Shown: positions 37,753 to 47,542, numbered from the stretch's first letter. The stretch: 64,000 bases of DNA from Hoylesella saccharolytica JCM 17484 (GCF_000614205.1 NZ_BAKN01000002.1:62001-126000), one strand, 5' to 3'. Translations and numbers: made by a program. The notes: a model not told the origin generated them from the letters alone.

Positions 37753-37825
37753 TGCCCGTTCATCGCAACCTCGCCATTCGCCACGACGTCTTATTTTGCA
37801 AAACAACCATCAAACATAGCTATTT

Positions 37826-39070
37826 ATGAAAAATAAACTGTTCATCTTATTCGTCTGCATCGCCGCCATGATTTCGGCTCATGCACAAACTGATTCTGAA
37901 ACCCTGAACCAATTCATTGCTAAATGCAAACCTCTGAACGACACATACAACGACGCTTACCGCCGGAAAGATTACCCCCGCACCATACAAACGCTGCAGA
38001 CGATGCTGCAAGCGTTCAATCGGCTGCAGCTTACAAAAGCCGACCACGAGAAATATGGAGAGGATCTACGGGCCGAGAAAACCAACATCTATTATAATAT
38101 GGCTTGTTGCTATGCGCTGCAAAATAAAAAGAAAAAGGCAATAGAAGCATTTCAAAAAGCCATTGCAAACGGCTACACGAACTATCGTCATGCGCTGAAA
38201 GACACCGACCTTAGTGCCATTCACAACGATAAACTCTTTAAACAAGCGCTCGCAACGATAGAACAATTCGACAATCTGTATATTCTGCGCCACGCCAAGC
38301 CCTACTGCAAAGAAGCCACAGACAGCTTTCCACGTTTCACTTATCAGCAATCCGATAATAATTCGCTAAAACAAATGCGCGCCTATTTCAACCTCGACTC
38401 CATCGCAGGCAACGGCGATGAAGTGTCGAAGATACTCAATCTGCTCCGCTTCGTACATAACACCATCCTTCACGATGGTAGCCACTTCGGGCTGTGTGAA
38501 AGCTCTGCTGTCGATATTTACAATTACTACAAGGTCACCGGTAAAGGTGTCAATTGCCGACAACTGGCTATTGCGCTCAACGGAATGTATCTGGCCATGG
38601 GCTTTCCTTCACGATATGTCACCTGTATGCCCAAAGACAATAAAGACCAAGACTGTCATGTTATCAACTGCGTTTACTCTTCGCAACTGGGTAAATGGCT
38701 TTGGATAGACCCCACTTTCAACGCCTATGTAAAAGATGAGAACGGAAATTTGCTGAGCATTGCTGAAGTTCGCGAGCGCTTAATAGCCGATCGGCCGCTC
38801 TATCTCAACGAAGATGCCAACTGGAACAACCGGGTAAAGAAAACAAAAGAAGACTATCTGGATAACTACATGGCCAAAAATCTCTACTGGTTCAACTGCA
38901 TAGATTACAGTTGTTTGCATCCCGAAGGGCGTTACCGCGATTTAGGCGAGCGTTACATCCTGCTCCTTCCCAACGGTTTTAACTCCTCACACACGGTTGG
39001 TGCGAACAATATTATCACCCACGATGCCGATTATTTCTGGCAAAAGCCTACGATAATAGGAAATAAATAA
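37826..39070 (+). CDS. TPR and transglutaminase-like secreted protein
   Basis: 414-aa exported protein (signal peptide 1-20, ending SAHA). Residues about 35-145 form TPR-like helices, including YYNMACCYALQNKKKKAIEAFQKAIANGY. The C-terminal part is a transglutaminase/protease-like fold with the expected Cys-His-Asp triad: Cys244 (GVNCRQLA), His278 (QDCHVINCVY) and Asp295 (LWIDPTFNAY). Members of this superfamily more often hydrolyse peptide bonds than cross-link, so a protease or amidase is as likely as a transglutaminase. It follows the phosphoesterase gene after 73 bases on the same strand; whether they are co-transcribed is not clear. Confidence 0.82.
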   Translation: MKNKLFILFVCIAAMISAHAQTDSETLNQFIAKCKPLNDTYNDAYRRKDYPRTIQTLQTMLQAFNRLQLTKADHEKYGEDLRAEKTNIYYNMACCYALQNKKKKAIEAFQKAIANGYTNYRHALKDTDLSAIHNDKLFKQALATIEQFDNLYILRHAKPYCKEATDSFPRFTYQQSDNNSLKQMRAYFNLDSIAGNGDEVSKILNLLRFVHNTILHDGSHFGLCESSAVDIYNYYKVTGKGVNCRQLAIALNGMYLAMGFPSRYVTCMPKDNKDQDCHVINCVYSSQLGKWLWIDPTFNAYVKDENGNLLSIAEVRERLIADRPLYLNEDANWNNRVKKTKEDYLDNYMAKNLYWFNCIDYSCLHPEGRYRDLGERYILLLPNGFNSSHTVGANNIITHDADYFWQKPTIIGNK

Positions 39071-39270
39071 TGCGAAACTAGTAAAAAATATATTCCTACA
39101 AAACTCTTAAACATAAGTATTCACGAATGGAAAAATAAAGATGGGTTCCGCTCTCCATGTATTGTTCCCTATCTTTAATATATCATACTTTTGATTATCA
39201 GCAAGATAAAAAGAAATCATTTACCCATTTCCTTTAATTATTAAAGGAAATAAAGGCAGTGTTTTTCTGC

Positions 39271-41369
39271 TTAACTGATGGCTGCCCAATCGATGTTGGT
39301 TTTGCGTAACTCTTTGAGGCGATGCCAGAGCAGGGCGTTTTCAGGACGGTTGCAGTCGGGGTCGGCATCAATAATTTTACGGGCTTCGTCGCGGGCCAGC
39401 TGTACCAACTGCCCATCGCGGGCGATATCGGCTATCTTCAAATCGAAGGCGATGCCGCTCTGCTGCGTTCCTTCGAGATCGCCGGGACCACGCAATTTGA
39501 GGTCGGCCTCTGCTATCTCAAAGCCGTCGTTGGTGTCGCACATAATATCGATGCGCTTCTTTGTGTCGTCCGCCAGCTTATGATGAGTAACAAGAATACA
39601 GTAACTTTGGTCGGCACCACGCCCAACGCGCCCACGCAGCTGGTGTAATTGCGACAGTCCGAAACGTTGAGCGTCGAGTATTACCATTACCGACGCGTTG
39701 GGAACGTTTACACCTACCTCAATAACGGTTGTGGCAACAAGTATCTGGGTTTCGCCTTTGACGAAGCGTTGCATCTCTTCTTCTTTCTCTTTCGACTTCA
39801 TCTGCCCGTGAATTTTGCTCATTCTGAACTCGGGAAAGATGTCTTTCAAGGCTTCGTAACCTGCTTCAAGGTTTTTTAAATCGGTTTTTTCGCTTTCTTT
39901 AATCAGGGGAAAAACGATGTACACCTGCCGCCCCTGATGTATCTGCTGACGAATGCCGGTGTAAAGACTGGTTGTCTGATTATCGTATTTATGCAGGGTA
40001 ACGACGGGTTTTCTGCCCGGTGGCAGCTCGTCGATAATACTTACATCGAGGTCGCCGTATATGGTCATGGCAAGCGTTCGGGGTATGGGCGTTGCGGTCA
40101 TGACGAGTACGTGGGGTGGGTTTTCGCTTTTCTCCCATAATTTGGCGCGCTGTTTCACGCCGAAACGATGCTGTTCGTCTACGACAGCCAAGCCCAATCG
40201 CGAAAACTTTACCTGATCTTCTATCAGGCATGTGTGCCAACGAGTATTTGAATTTGTCCGCTGACAAGATCGGTTAGAATTTCTTCGCGTCGCTTTCCCT
40301 TCACCATTCCGGTGAGCAACTCTATGCGCAACCCCGCTCCTTCGAGCATTTCGGTGAGGGTATGAAAGTGTTGTTCGGCCAAAATCTCTGTGGGGGCCAT
40401 CAAACAAGTTTGGTATCCGTTGTCTACGGCAATAAGCATCGACATCAGCGCCACCAACGTTTTACCCGACCCTACGTCGCCTTGCAACAATCGGTTCATC
40501 TGTCTGCCGCTGTCCATATCATTTCTTATCTCGTGCATTACCCGTTTCTGGGCACCTGTCAGCTCAAATTGCAGGTTGTTTTTATAGAAAAAATTGAAGT
40601 GCTGTCCCACTTTGGCAAAGTGATAGCCTTTGTATTTGCGGCGGTGATGACTGGCATAACGTAGAATGTTGAGCTGCACATAAAACAGTTCTTCAAACTT
40701 TAACCGCACCTGTGCACGTTGCAAGGCGTCGGTATTTTGGGGATAATGAATTTGTCGGAAAGCGGCATCGCGCGAAATGAGATGCAGCGATGAGGTGATG
40801 AAGGGAGGTAGCGTTTCGGTCAACGGAACAGCCATTCGCTCAAGCATTCCTTTGGTTAGCTTTTCGATGGCACGCGACATCAGCCCCGTTTTCTTCATTC
40901 GCTCGGTGGTGATGTAATAGGGTTGCATACCCATTTCCGAGAGTTTGAGGTCTTCAACCTTGTCGATATCGGGATGCGCAAACTGATAACGCCCGCTAAA
41001 GAAACCGGGTTTGCCGAACACGATATATTCGGTGCCTACTTTATACTGGTTATAAACGTATTGCGAACCTTGAAACCAAACCAAATCTACCACACCTGTG
41101 TCGTCACTGAAATGGGCTACCACGCGTTTTTTTCTTGCGCCCATGGCAAACTCTTCGAAGCTCAATATCCTGCCTTTTATCTGCACAAAGGGCATGTCGC
41201 CCCGCAATTCGGCTATGGTATAAATACGACTGCGATCGACGTATTTATAAGGATAGTATTGCAGCAAGTCGCCAAAAGTGCGGATATTGAGTTCTTTGCT
41301 CAATATCTCTTTACGCCTTGGCCCTACGCCCGACAAGTACATAATGTCTTGATCAAGGATGGATGACAT
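39271..41369 (-). pseudogene. recG: ATP-dependent DNA helicase RecG, interrupted by a frameshift
   Basis: RecG remodels stalled replication forks and branch-migrates Holliday junctions. The first part has the wedge/OB region (FVQIKGRILSFEEFA), Walker A (LLQGDVGSGKTLVAL) and motif Ia (TCLMAPTEILAEQH), and stops just after QILVGTHA. The second part resumes in another frame with LIEDQVKFSRLGLAVVDEQHRFG (DExH box), VMTATPIPRTLAMT, IEVGVNVPNASVM and QLRGRVGRG. One extra C at 40227-40228 (GCCTGA to GCCCTGA) restores GTHALIEDQV with no loss. The joined length (about 700 aa) is normal. ATG at MSSILDQDIMYLSGVGPRR was preferred to an upstream TTG. A sequence error is likely. Confidence 0.93.
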
Positions 41370-41421
41370 GGTTGAGAATTGTTTTGGCAGGGTTTCCAAC
41401 TTGATTACTTTCAATACGCGC

Positions 41422-42077
41422 TTACCGCTCGATGCTGAAGTTTTTGGTTATCCACCCTTGATAATCGCGAATACGCAGGTGGATAATTGTGCCCGTGGAA
41501 AGGGTTTGAAGAGGAATGCTGAGGTAAGAACGAACCGAATAGTATTGAGGTACCCCGTTTTGACTGTGCGTCATACGCAAATAGAGCACCCGGTGCCCAT
41601 TGGGAGCAACGCCCACTGAGTCGCAAACCATACCCACGCGTTGTGTCGTTTTCTCCTCACTCCCCTGTCCTGTCTTCACGCAAAGCCGATATTAAGATAC
41701 TTTTTGTTTTTGCTTATCCACGCACTTTTGAACGTTAACGGGTCTGAAACCGCTCCGGGGTCTACTACCGGAGCAACAACGGGGATGAGTGAAAGGTTGA
41801 TAAATTCTGCACCGGTAAGTTTTCGGTTGTAATAAACCAATGCTCTGTAAGCGGTATCCGCCACGTTCAGGCTTTTCAGCTGTCGCCGTTGGGTAAACCG
41901 CAATGTGTCGCCAGCATCGTTAACCATGTATGTCAGCGCCTTGTTGGCATCGGTATGCGCCTCAGCAAAGTCGGCCGTGAGATACGAATATCTGCCATCG
42001 CCCTCTTTGTAATTCTCATTTTTGCAAGCAGAAAACAGGCTTATCGCCCCACAGAAACACAACAACAGTTTTCTCAT
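41422..42077 (-). pseudogene. NigD-like lipoprotein, interrupted by a frameshift
   Basis: Lipoprotein (lipobox LFSAC, Cys18) whose first part (DGRYSYLTADFAEAHTDAN ... WISKNKKYLNIGF) and second part (KTGQGSEEKTTQRVGMVCDS ... LRIRDYQGWITKNFSIER) both resemble NigD-like proteins but lie in different frames. One extra T at 41682-41684 gives NIGFCVKTGQGS and an ordinary length of about 218 aa. Its start overlaps the upstream acyltransferase stop (ATGA), so the two are probably translationally coupled. Function of the family is unclear. Confidence 0.8.
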
Positions 42078-43231
42078 GGGGTATTGAGGAAATTCTTAAA
42101 GGGGTTGGCATACATCTCCAACATACGCTCACGAAGGAAGCTTTCGTCTTTATGAGGAATGTCGATTTTGGCCAACTGCCTGCCCAGATATTGCTCAAAA
42201 GCAGCCTTATCCTCGTCGGTATAGTGCTGACGAAGCTCTGTCGAACCGGCCAAAAGGTCGCAGGCTATAAAGTTGCTGGGATAAAACCGATAATTACGAT
42301 AAATCTCTTGGTCGATATGGCGTGCGATGGCCGGGAACAAATCAGATTTGGGCATATCCCGCTCAAGCGTATCAAGAAATCCGTCTATACACGGCGCACA
42401 GTGGTAATGAACATATCCTTTATAACCCATGATACCCGTCTGCATGCTCAATACATCGTCTTGCGCCGTTTTTTTATAGTCGGCATTATCGCGTTTAAGC
42501 TGCATCTCTTGCGCTTTAAGATAGTCGCAGGGGTCGAACTCGTAAGAAATGGCGAGCGGAACAATATGCAAATCTTTCAGTCTGTCGATGGTGTCACCCT
42601 CTCCGCCAATAGCCATCATTTTCAAAACCGCCTCTTGCGTGCGGTCGTTAGAGTCTTTGGCACGACCTTCGCGCTGTGCAATCCAGATATTTTCGTTCTT
42701 TTCGTTGATGGCATAGTGCATATATTCCGAAAGCAGTTTGCTGGAAGCCAGCATCTGTCGGATAGGCAAATCACGTTCAACAATAAACGATTTATTCACT
42801 CTTACAAGGTCTTTCACCCAGGGAAGAGACAGCAGATTGTCGCCAATGGCTATTTCGCAAGTTGTGTCAAAACCGTTATCAATGAGAAATTTGGCCAAAA
42901 AAGCCGAGTCGAGAACGATGTCGCGGTGATTGCTCAGAAAGGTATAACGCCGCGTATGGTCAATAGCCGAAACATCCATATCGCCTCCTTTGCTGGCCTT
43001 CGCCAATAAATTTTCGAGAAAACGATAAGCAAACTTTTTCTGAACGTCAAGACTGGTTTGGCAAGCTCGCAGCTGTTCGGCAAATACTTCGTACGGAATG
43101 TCGGGAAAAACATAGGTCATTACCGACCTAAACTGTTCGTTGGCCAGCAGCCGTTCGAATACTTCGGGCAGTTCGTCAGCGTTAAAAGGACGAATAGAAT
43201 TAAATTTAACGGAATAAGTTGATGCGTCCAT
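42074..43231 (-). CDS. PlsC-like 1-acylglycerol-3-phosphate acyltransferase
   Basis: 385-aa acyltransferase, probably acting on lysophosphatidate or another glycerol-linked acceptor at the inner membrane. The catalytic region has SNHRDIVLDSAF (His102) and the substrate-binding EGR in IWIAQREGRAKDSND. The spacing is H-x5-D to Asp108 rather than the usual H-x4-D, so the exact catalytic pairing is not certain. It is longer than classical PlsC (about 240 aa), with an N-terminal region (1-90) of its own. It lies 15 bases after ddl in a cell-envelope operon. Confidence 0.82.
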   Translation of the reverse strand: MDASTYSVKFNSIRPFNADELPEVFERLLANEQFRSVMTYVFPDIPYEVFAEQLRACQTSLDVQKKFAYRFLENLLAKASKGGDMDVSAIDHTRRYTFLSNHRDIVLDSAFLAKFLIDNGFDTTCEIAIGDNLLSLPWVKDLVRVNKSFIVERDLPIRQMLASSKLLSEYMHYAINEKNENIWIAQREGRAKDSNDRTQEAVLKMMAIGGEGDTIDRLKDLHIVPLAISYEFDPCDYLKAQEMQLKRDNADYKKTAQDDVLSMQTGIMGYKGYVHYHCAPCIDGFLDTLERDMPKSDLFPAIARHIDQEIYRNYRFYPSNFIACDLLAGSTELRQHYTDEDKAAFEQYLGRQLAKIDIPHKDESFLRERMLEMYANPFKNFLNTP

Positions 43232-43246
43232 AGGCTGTGAGAATCT

Positions 43247-44248
43247 TTAAAATTGATTTTCCACAATATCGCTCAGCACATCTTTTATGTCAAGACCTGC
43301 GGCACGAACTTGTTGTGGAATAAAGCTGGTCGGCGTCATTCCGGGCGTCGTGTTTATCTCTATCATATTAATTTTATCCGTTCCGTCGGCCTCTTTCGTC
43401 AAGATATAATCAATGCGAATGATACCGTTGCAACGCAGAATATCGTAAATACGAGCCGTTTCTTCTGCCACACGGCGAGCCGTTTCGGGGTTAATGCGGG
43501 CGGGTGTAATCTCTTCCACCTGTCCGTTGTATTTGGCATCATAATCGAAAAACTCGTTATGACTTACCACTTCGGTTGCCGGAAGCACCACCGTTTTTTC
43601 TTTTGTTCGATAACAACCCACAGATATTTCGGTACCATCAAGGAACGATTCGATAAGCGCTTCATTGCATTCCATCAGTGCCACACGAAGAGCGGGCGCC
43701 AGCTGGTCGGTATTCTTCACCTTCGAAACACCAAAACTAGAGCCGTCGGCAGCAGGTTTAACAAAGCAGGGCATACCTATTTCTGCCTCAATATGCTTTT
43801 CGTCGATGTTACCTTCTTCTCCGCGACGCACCAAAACACTTTTAGCTACGTTTACGCCAAAGCCCCGGAGGTAGTTGTTTAATACGTACTTGTCGAACGT
43901 CATGGCTTCTACCAGCACGCCACTGGTAGAGTAAGGCATCCTGATTAATTCAAAATAGCCCTGCATAATACCGTTTTCGCCCGGTGTACCGTGCACGGTG
44001 ATATATGCATAATCAAAAAGTACGGCCTGTCCGTCCTTTACAAAAGAGAAGTCGTTTTTATCAACACGGGCTATTTCGCCATTTCCCAGATCTACATGCC
44101 AGTCTAACCCTTTGACATCTACAATGTAAACATTATATCGCTCTTTATCGAAAAAAGAGTATAAGCCATGTGCAGAACGCATGGAAACATCGTGTTCAGA
44201 CGAATCTCCACCACAAACGATGGCGATATTTCTCTTCAAATCTTTCAT
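43247..44248 (-). CDS. ddl: D-alanine--D-alanine ligase
   Basis: Cytoplasmic ATP-grasp enzyme that makes D-Ala-D-Ala for peptidoglycan. 333 aa from ATG MKDLKRNIAIVCGG; a longer form by 13 codons lacks support. Family features: GGDSSEHDVSMRSAHG, YITVHGTPGENGIMQGYFE, MPCFVKPAADGSSFGVSKV (ATP-grasp), EISVGCY, IIRIDYIL and the metal-binding end MIEINTTPGMTPTSFIPQQ. murF, which uses the product, lies elsewhere in this window. It lies within a PASTA-rluD-ddl-acyltransferase operon. Confidence 0.96.
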   Translation of the reverse strand: MKDLKRNIAIVCGGDSSEHDVSMRSAHGLYSFFDKERYNVYIVDVKGLDWHVDLGNGEIARVDKNDFSFVKDGQAVLFDYAYITVHGTPGENGIMQGYFELIRMPYSTSGVLVEAMTFDKYVLNNYLRGFGVNVAKSVLVRRGEEGNIDEKHIEAEIGMPCFVKPAADGSSFGVSKVKNTDQLAPALRVALMECNEALIESFLDGTEISVGCYRTKEKTVVLPATEVVSHNEFFDYDAKYNGQVEEITPARINPETARRVAEETARIYDILRCNGIIRIDYILTKEADGTDKINMIEINTTPGMTPTSFIPQQVRAAGLDIKDVLSDIVENQF

Positions 44249-44333
44249 TGTTTTTAAATAATTACTTCTTAATTGCAAATTACCCACTCTCGATTTAAAA
44301 GGGCTTCAATTCTTAATTTTTAATCTTTAATTC

Positions 44334-45377
44334 TTAATTGGCAACAATGTATTTGCGCCATTTTTCGAGAAGACTGTCCATATCCTGCGGCATGGGCGAC
44401 GAAAAATCCATCTGCTGCCCCGTAGAGGGATGCACAAAACCCAATGTTCGGGCGTGTAAGGCCTGACGCGAGCACAGCTTCAAACAGTTTTGAATGTAGG
44501 CCTTGTAACTCGAAGAACGCTCGCCACGCAATATCTCGGTACCTCCGTAACGCGCATCGCCGAATATCGGATGCCCGATATGCTTCATATGCGCACGTAT
44601 CTGATGTGTTCGCCCGGTTTCCAACACGCACTCCACGAGGGTGGTATATCCAAAACGTTCGAGCACCCGATAATGCGTTACCGCGGATTTTCCCGTTTCA
44701 GAACCTGCCGGGAACACCGTCATACGCAGCCTGTCCTTAGGATCGCGGGCTATATTGCCCTCTATTCGTCCCTCGTTTTCTACGAAGTTGGCCCATACCA
44801 GCGCGTTATAGCTGCGGTGCGTGGTTTTATTGAAAAACTGTAAGCCCAACTTACGCTTCGCCTCGGCTGTTTTAGCCACCACCAAAAGCCCACTGGTGTC
44901 TTTATCGATGCGGTGAACCAAACCCACCTCGGGGTCGTTGGCATCAAACGAGGGCAGGTCTTTCAGGTGCCAAGCCACTGCATTGATAAGTGTACCGTGA
45001 AAGTTTCCGGCGCCCGGATGCACCACCATGCCTGCCGGTTTGTCTATCACCAAGAGTTCGTTGTCTTCATAAACGATATCGAGGGGAATATCCTCTGCCT
45101 CAATGGTGTTTTCGTGTCGCGGTCTGTCGAGCATCAAAGTGATAACGTCTTCAGGCCTTACTTTATAATTGCTTTTTACCGGATGGTCGTTTACATGCAC
45201 AAAACCCGCATCTGCCGCTTTTTGAATACGGTTGCGACTGCTGTGTTGCAACTTTTCGGTCATAAACTTATCAATGCGCACGGGCACTTGTCCCTTGTCT
45301 ACAACGATGCGCAAATGTTCGTACAGCAGTCCCGATTCGTCGTCTTGTTCTTCTATTTCTTCTATATAGTCAGTCAT
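44334..45377 (-). CDS. rluD: 23S rRNA pseudouridine synthase, RluD family
   Basis: Converts specific uridines of 23S rRNA helix 69 to pseudouridine. 347 aa: an acidic N-terminus, an S4 RNA-binding domain (about 32-85, VRIDKFMTEKLQHSSRNRIQ) and the catalytic domain with GLVHRIDKDTSGLLVVAK, where Asp158 is the catalytic residue. Also VLETGRTHQIRAHMKHIGHPI, diagnostic for RluA-type enzymes. The gene is 22 bases after the PASTA gene. The RluD rather than RluA/RluC assignment rests on general similarity. Confidence 0.92.
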   Translation of the reverse strand: MTDYIEEIEEQDDESGLLYEHLRIVVDKGQVPVRIDKFMTEKLQHSSRNRIQKAADAGFVHVNDHPVKSNYKVRPEDVITLMLDRPRHENTIEAEDIPLDIVYEDNELLVIDKPAGMVVHPGAGNFHGTLINAVAWHLKDLPSFDANDPEVGLVHRIDKDTSGLLVVAKTAEAKRKLGLQFFNKTTHRSYNALVWANFVENEGRIEGNIARDPKDRLRMTVFPAGSETGKSAVTHYRVLERFGYTTLVECVLETGRTHQIRAHMKHIGHPIFGDARYGGTEILRGERSSSYKAYIQNCLKLCSRQALHARTLGFVHPSTGQQMDFSSPMPQDMDSLLEKWRKYIVAN

Positions 45378-45399
45378 CCTTCTTACCGCGTATATAGGT

Positions 45400-46086
45400 T
45401 TATGGTGTTGCAGGCGGCGTATTTCCTTGCGGCGTTACCACTTCAAACTCGTCTACATCGCCCTCTCCTTCCACCGTCTTTTCATCTTGCGGATAGGTGG
45501 GATCAACGTAATTGATCGTATCGTCTGCATCCCGTTCGCCATTACCGGCTAAGACTGTAACTATAGCATCCACCGGAATTTTATCGCCGGTAGCCACATT
45601 TTTACCCCGCACCGTTACGCCATAAACCCAGTCTTTCTCGCCCGTGATATACTTCGGAGGCCCTACTTTGAAACCCATGGCCTTGAGTTTGGCTATGGCT
45701 TCACGCAACGAACTGTTGTCAATGATGTCGGGCAGGGTAATGGTAGGTGTTTTGCCCGAGTTGATAATAACATAAACCACATGCCCCGACTTTACCTTTT
45801 CGCCTGCAACGGGTATCTGTTCCAAGATATAATTGGCAGGTAAAGTCTTTACATATCCGGTATCGGTAACCATCATGGTCAGGCCTTGGTCTTGCAAAAG
45901 CCGCTCGGCATCGGCCTGAGATTTATGTCGAATATTGGGAACGGGTATGGCTTCGCCGTGATGGGTATAAACATCCAACGCATACTTTGTGCCGATAACA
46001 ACAGCCAGCACAACCAAAGCCATAGCCAAAATGTTGCCCCAAAGGTATAGGCTTTTAAACTTTCCGAAAAAATCAGACGAATTCAT
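45400..46086 (-). CDS. PASTA-domain membrane protein
   Basis: 228-aa protein with a short cytoplasmic N-terminus, one membrane segment (about 18-38, NILAMALVVLAVVIGTKYAL) and two PASTA domains outside (about 45-110 and 112-180; VPNIRHKSQADAERLLQDQGL, LPDIIDNSSLREAIAKLKAMG). PASTA domains bind peptidoglycan or muropeptides. It has no kinase or transpeptidase domain. The acidic, Pro-rich C-terminus (DDTINYVDPTYPQDEKTVEG) has no known fold. First gene of the operon with rluD and ddl, right after a canonical promoter. Confidence 0.9.
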   Translation of the reverse strand: MNSSDFFGKFKSLYLWGNILAMALVVLAVVIGTKYALDVYTHHGEAIPVPNIRHKSQADAERLLQDQGLTMMVTDTGYVKTLPANYILEQIPVAGEKVKSGHVVYVIINSGKTPTITLPDIIDNSSLREAIAKLKAMGFKVGPPKYITGEKDWVYGVTVRGKNVATGDKIPVDAIVTVLAGNGERDADDTINYVDPTYPQDEKTVEGEGDVDEFEVVTPQGNTPPATP

Positions 46087-46105
46087 CCTTACTTGTTATT
46101 TGCGG

Positions 46106-46136
46106 CAAAGATAGTGTAAATAGGAGAGAAAACAAA
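46106..46136 (-). promoter_or_regulatory. Promoter of the PASTA-rluD-ddl-recG operon
   Basis: On the minus strand: TTTG (46133-46136), 19 bases, then TATCTTTG (46106-46113), a canonical Bacteroidetes promoter. It lies 20 bases before the PASTA start, so the leader is very short. Confidence 0.8.
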
Positions 46137-46339
46137 GAAAAAGCCGAAAAAAGGACTGTTACCAACGCCTATTCGCAAGCCCTTTCTACACCCTTCGCAA
46201 ATAGGTTGATAAGGTGTTGATTTACAGGAGCTGAGAATTAAATTTGCAAAAGCTGATAAGATAGCGACAACTGATGGAATAATAACCCCTGTTTACCTAT
46301 CTTTAGTTACTTGTCTTAGCCCTACTTTACTTAGCCCAC

Positions 46340-46767
46340 CTACTTACAGATTGTTACTTTTTACTTTGTCAAGAAATCGGAAGGTACTTCGCGAGAGTGC
46401 CAACAAAATCGTTCAACTTATTCTTGGCTCGTAAAAACGCAAGAATTTCGCGGTTGGGTATAACATTGATTATTAGCGGCTTGTGCGTTTTTGGATAGAT
46501 TTTATCTTCTTTTTATTCTTCTAAAACACTCTAAAATCGTGTTTTTCGGGGTATAAAAGCATAGGTTTTAGCATCCAAAAGATGGTGTTTAGCATGCTAA
46601 AAGCATAGCTTTTACAACTTAAAACCTATGTTTTTACATTTTCAACGCTGATTTTTGACCAAATAAACGAAAGTTTTTCTCTATATTGGAAAAGTAATTT
46701 GTAACGAAAAAAGAAAATTCAAAATGTTCCTAAACGTTAAAAAAGTAACAAATTGTAAGCAACTTAA
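46340..46767. repeat. Dispersed non-coding repeat, copy B
   Basis: Aligns to copy C (55432-55859) with a constant offset of 9092 bases from CTACTTACA at the left to AACTTAAA at the right, so there is no net indel. Shared stretches include GTCAAGAAATCGGAA, TCGTAAAAACG, AAAAGCATAGGTTTTA and CCAAATAAACGAAAGTTTTT. No open reading frame of note. The 22-bp array lies within it. Confidence 0.85.
46533..46657. repeat. 22-bp-period array with AAAA/TTTT arms, copy B
   Basis: Units start at 46533, 46555, 46577, 46599, 46621 and 46643, exactly 22 bp apart: AAAATCGTGTTTTT, AAAAGCATAGGTTTT, AAAAGATGGTGTTT, AAAAGCATAGCTTTT, AAAACCTATGTTTTT and the degenerate CAACGCTGATTTTTG. The fourth has 6-bp inverted arms (AAAAGC/GCTTTT). 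Confidence 0.9.
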
Positions 46768-47010
46768 AGGTGAAAAAATGAAAAGGTGAAAGGGTGAAAA
46801 ATAGCTAACGCCCTTGTAAAGGGGAGAAAGAGAGGGGATTACTTATACCGAACTGACATACTATTTTTTAATGAATGAGATACAATTGGCCGAATAAAAG
46901 GGATAAAAGGACTTAAAAATCGAAACTACAAGATAAAGAAATCTTTTCTAAAAAAAAATAAATTACAGACTATTCTCTACGCTTTTAGCATGTCTTATCT
47001 TAATTTTTTT

Positions 47011-47018
47011 TACCTTTA
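47011..47018 (+). promoter_or_regulatory. Candidate -7 box for the unknown membrane-protein pair
   Basis: TACCTTTA, one mismatch from TAnnTTTG, 45 bases before the start. No -33 element was recognised. Confidence 0.35.
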
Positions 47019-47062
47019 CACCAACAAAGCATTTTTTATTAACAATAAAATAGAGAGCAAGT

Positions 47063-47539
47063 ATGAATTTAAAACATTTGTTTAGGGTAACATTAGCAAC
47101 GCTAACATTGCTATTAGCCGTACCCTCTGCTGCATTTTCGCGTGCTAAAATACCCATAGGTACGCGCGATGTTATTGAAATTGTGTATCACACGCCTAAG
47201 AAAGACAGTATCGAAGTGGATGGAAAACACTTGGATATTGCCCGTTTACACAAAGAGTTTAACATTGCTTACATTCTTCCGCTATTTATAGAAGAAGATC
47301 CGAGATTGGTGTTGTACGATGCGAAGAATAAAACTTACTACGAAACAACAAATCCTAAGACAAAAGCTTTTCTGGATGCTTATCTTAAAGAAAAGAACCT
47401 TAAAGAGGAAGATTTGTTGCGTTTGGGACTATACACCCGCTATGGCGGCAAGGTGGTAATGCTGCTTTTTGCCGCTTTTCTCATCTGGGGCATCATCCCG
47501 TCTAAGAAAAAAGAACCCATTGAACCCAAAAAATTATAA
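47063..47539 (+). CDS. Exported/membrane protein of unknown function
   Basis: 158-aa protein, family not recognised. A signal peptide (about 1-26, ending AAFSR) precedes a short soluble domain of about 85 residues (IPIGTRDVIEIVYHTPKKDSI ... AYLKEKNLKEEDLLRLGLYT). One membrane segment near the C-terminus (about 128-146, GGKVVMLLFAAFLIWGIIP) and a short Lys/Glu-rich tail follow. It is followed after three bases by a second membrane protein, so the two are probably co-translated and may form a complex. Confidence 0.7.
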   Translation: MNLKHLFRVTLATLTLLLAVPSAAFSRAKIPIGTRDVIEIVYHTPKKDSIEVDGKHLDIARLHKEFNIAYILPLFIEEDPRLVLYDAKNKTYYETTNPKTKAFLDAYLKEKNLKEEDLLRLGLYTRYGGKVVMLLFAAFLIWGIIPSKKKEPIEPKKL

Positions 47540-47542
47540 ATT

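Larger units (their letters stand above)
46137..47010. other. Long intergenic region holding a dispersed repeat
   Basis: No gene was found. It contains the 428-bp repeat copy B with its embedded array (both listed separately), then AT-rich sequence with GGTGAAAAGG-type runs (about 46770-46800) similar to those after copy C. It lies between the divergent PASTA operon and an unknown two-gene unit. Confidence 0.65.

Noticed and set aside
42152..43009. Plus-strand open frame of 285 codons
   Set aside because: Antisense shadow of the PlsC-like acyltransferase, which has the acyltransferase motifs.
46137..46339. tRNA or small RNA gene in the long gap
   Set aside because: No cloverleaf or T-loop (GTTCRANNC) arrangement was found by eye in this or the other gaps.
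46533..46657. CRISPR array
   Set aside because: The 22-bp period has short, variable units and 7-bp linkers, no conserved repeat with 30-bp spacers, and no cas genes anywhere in the window.
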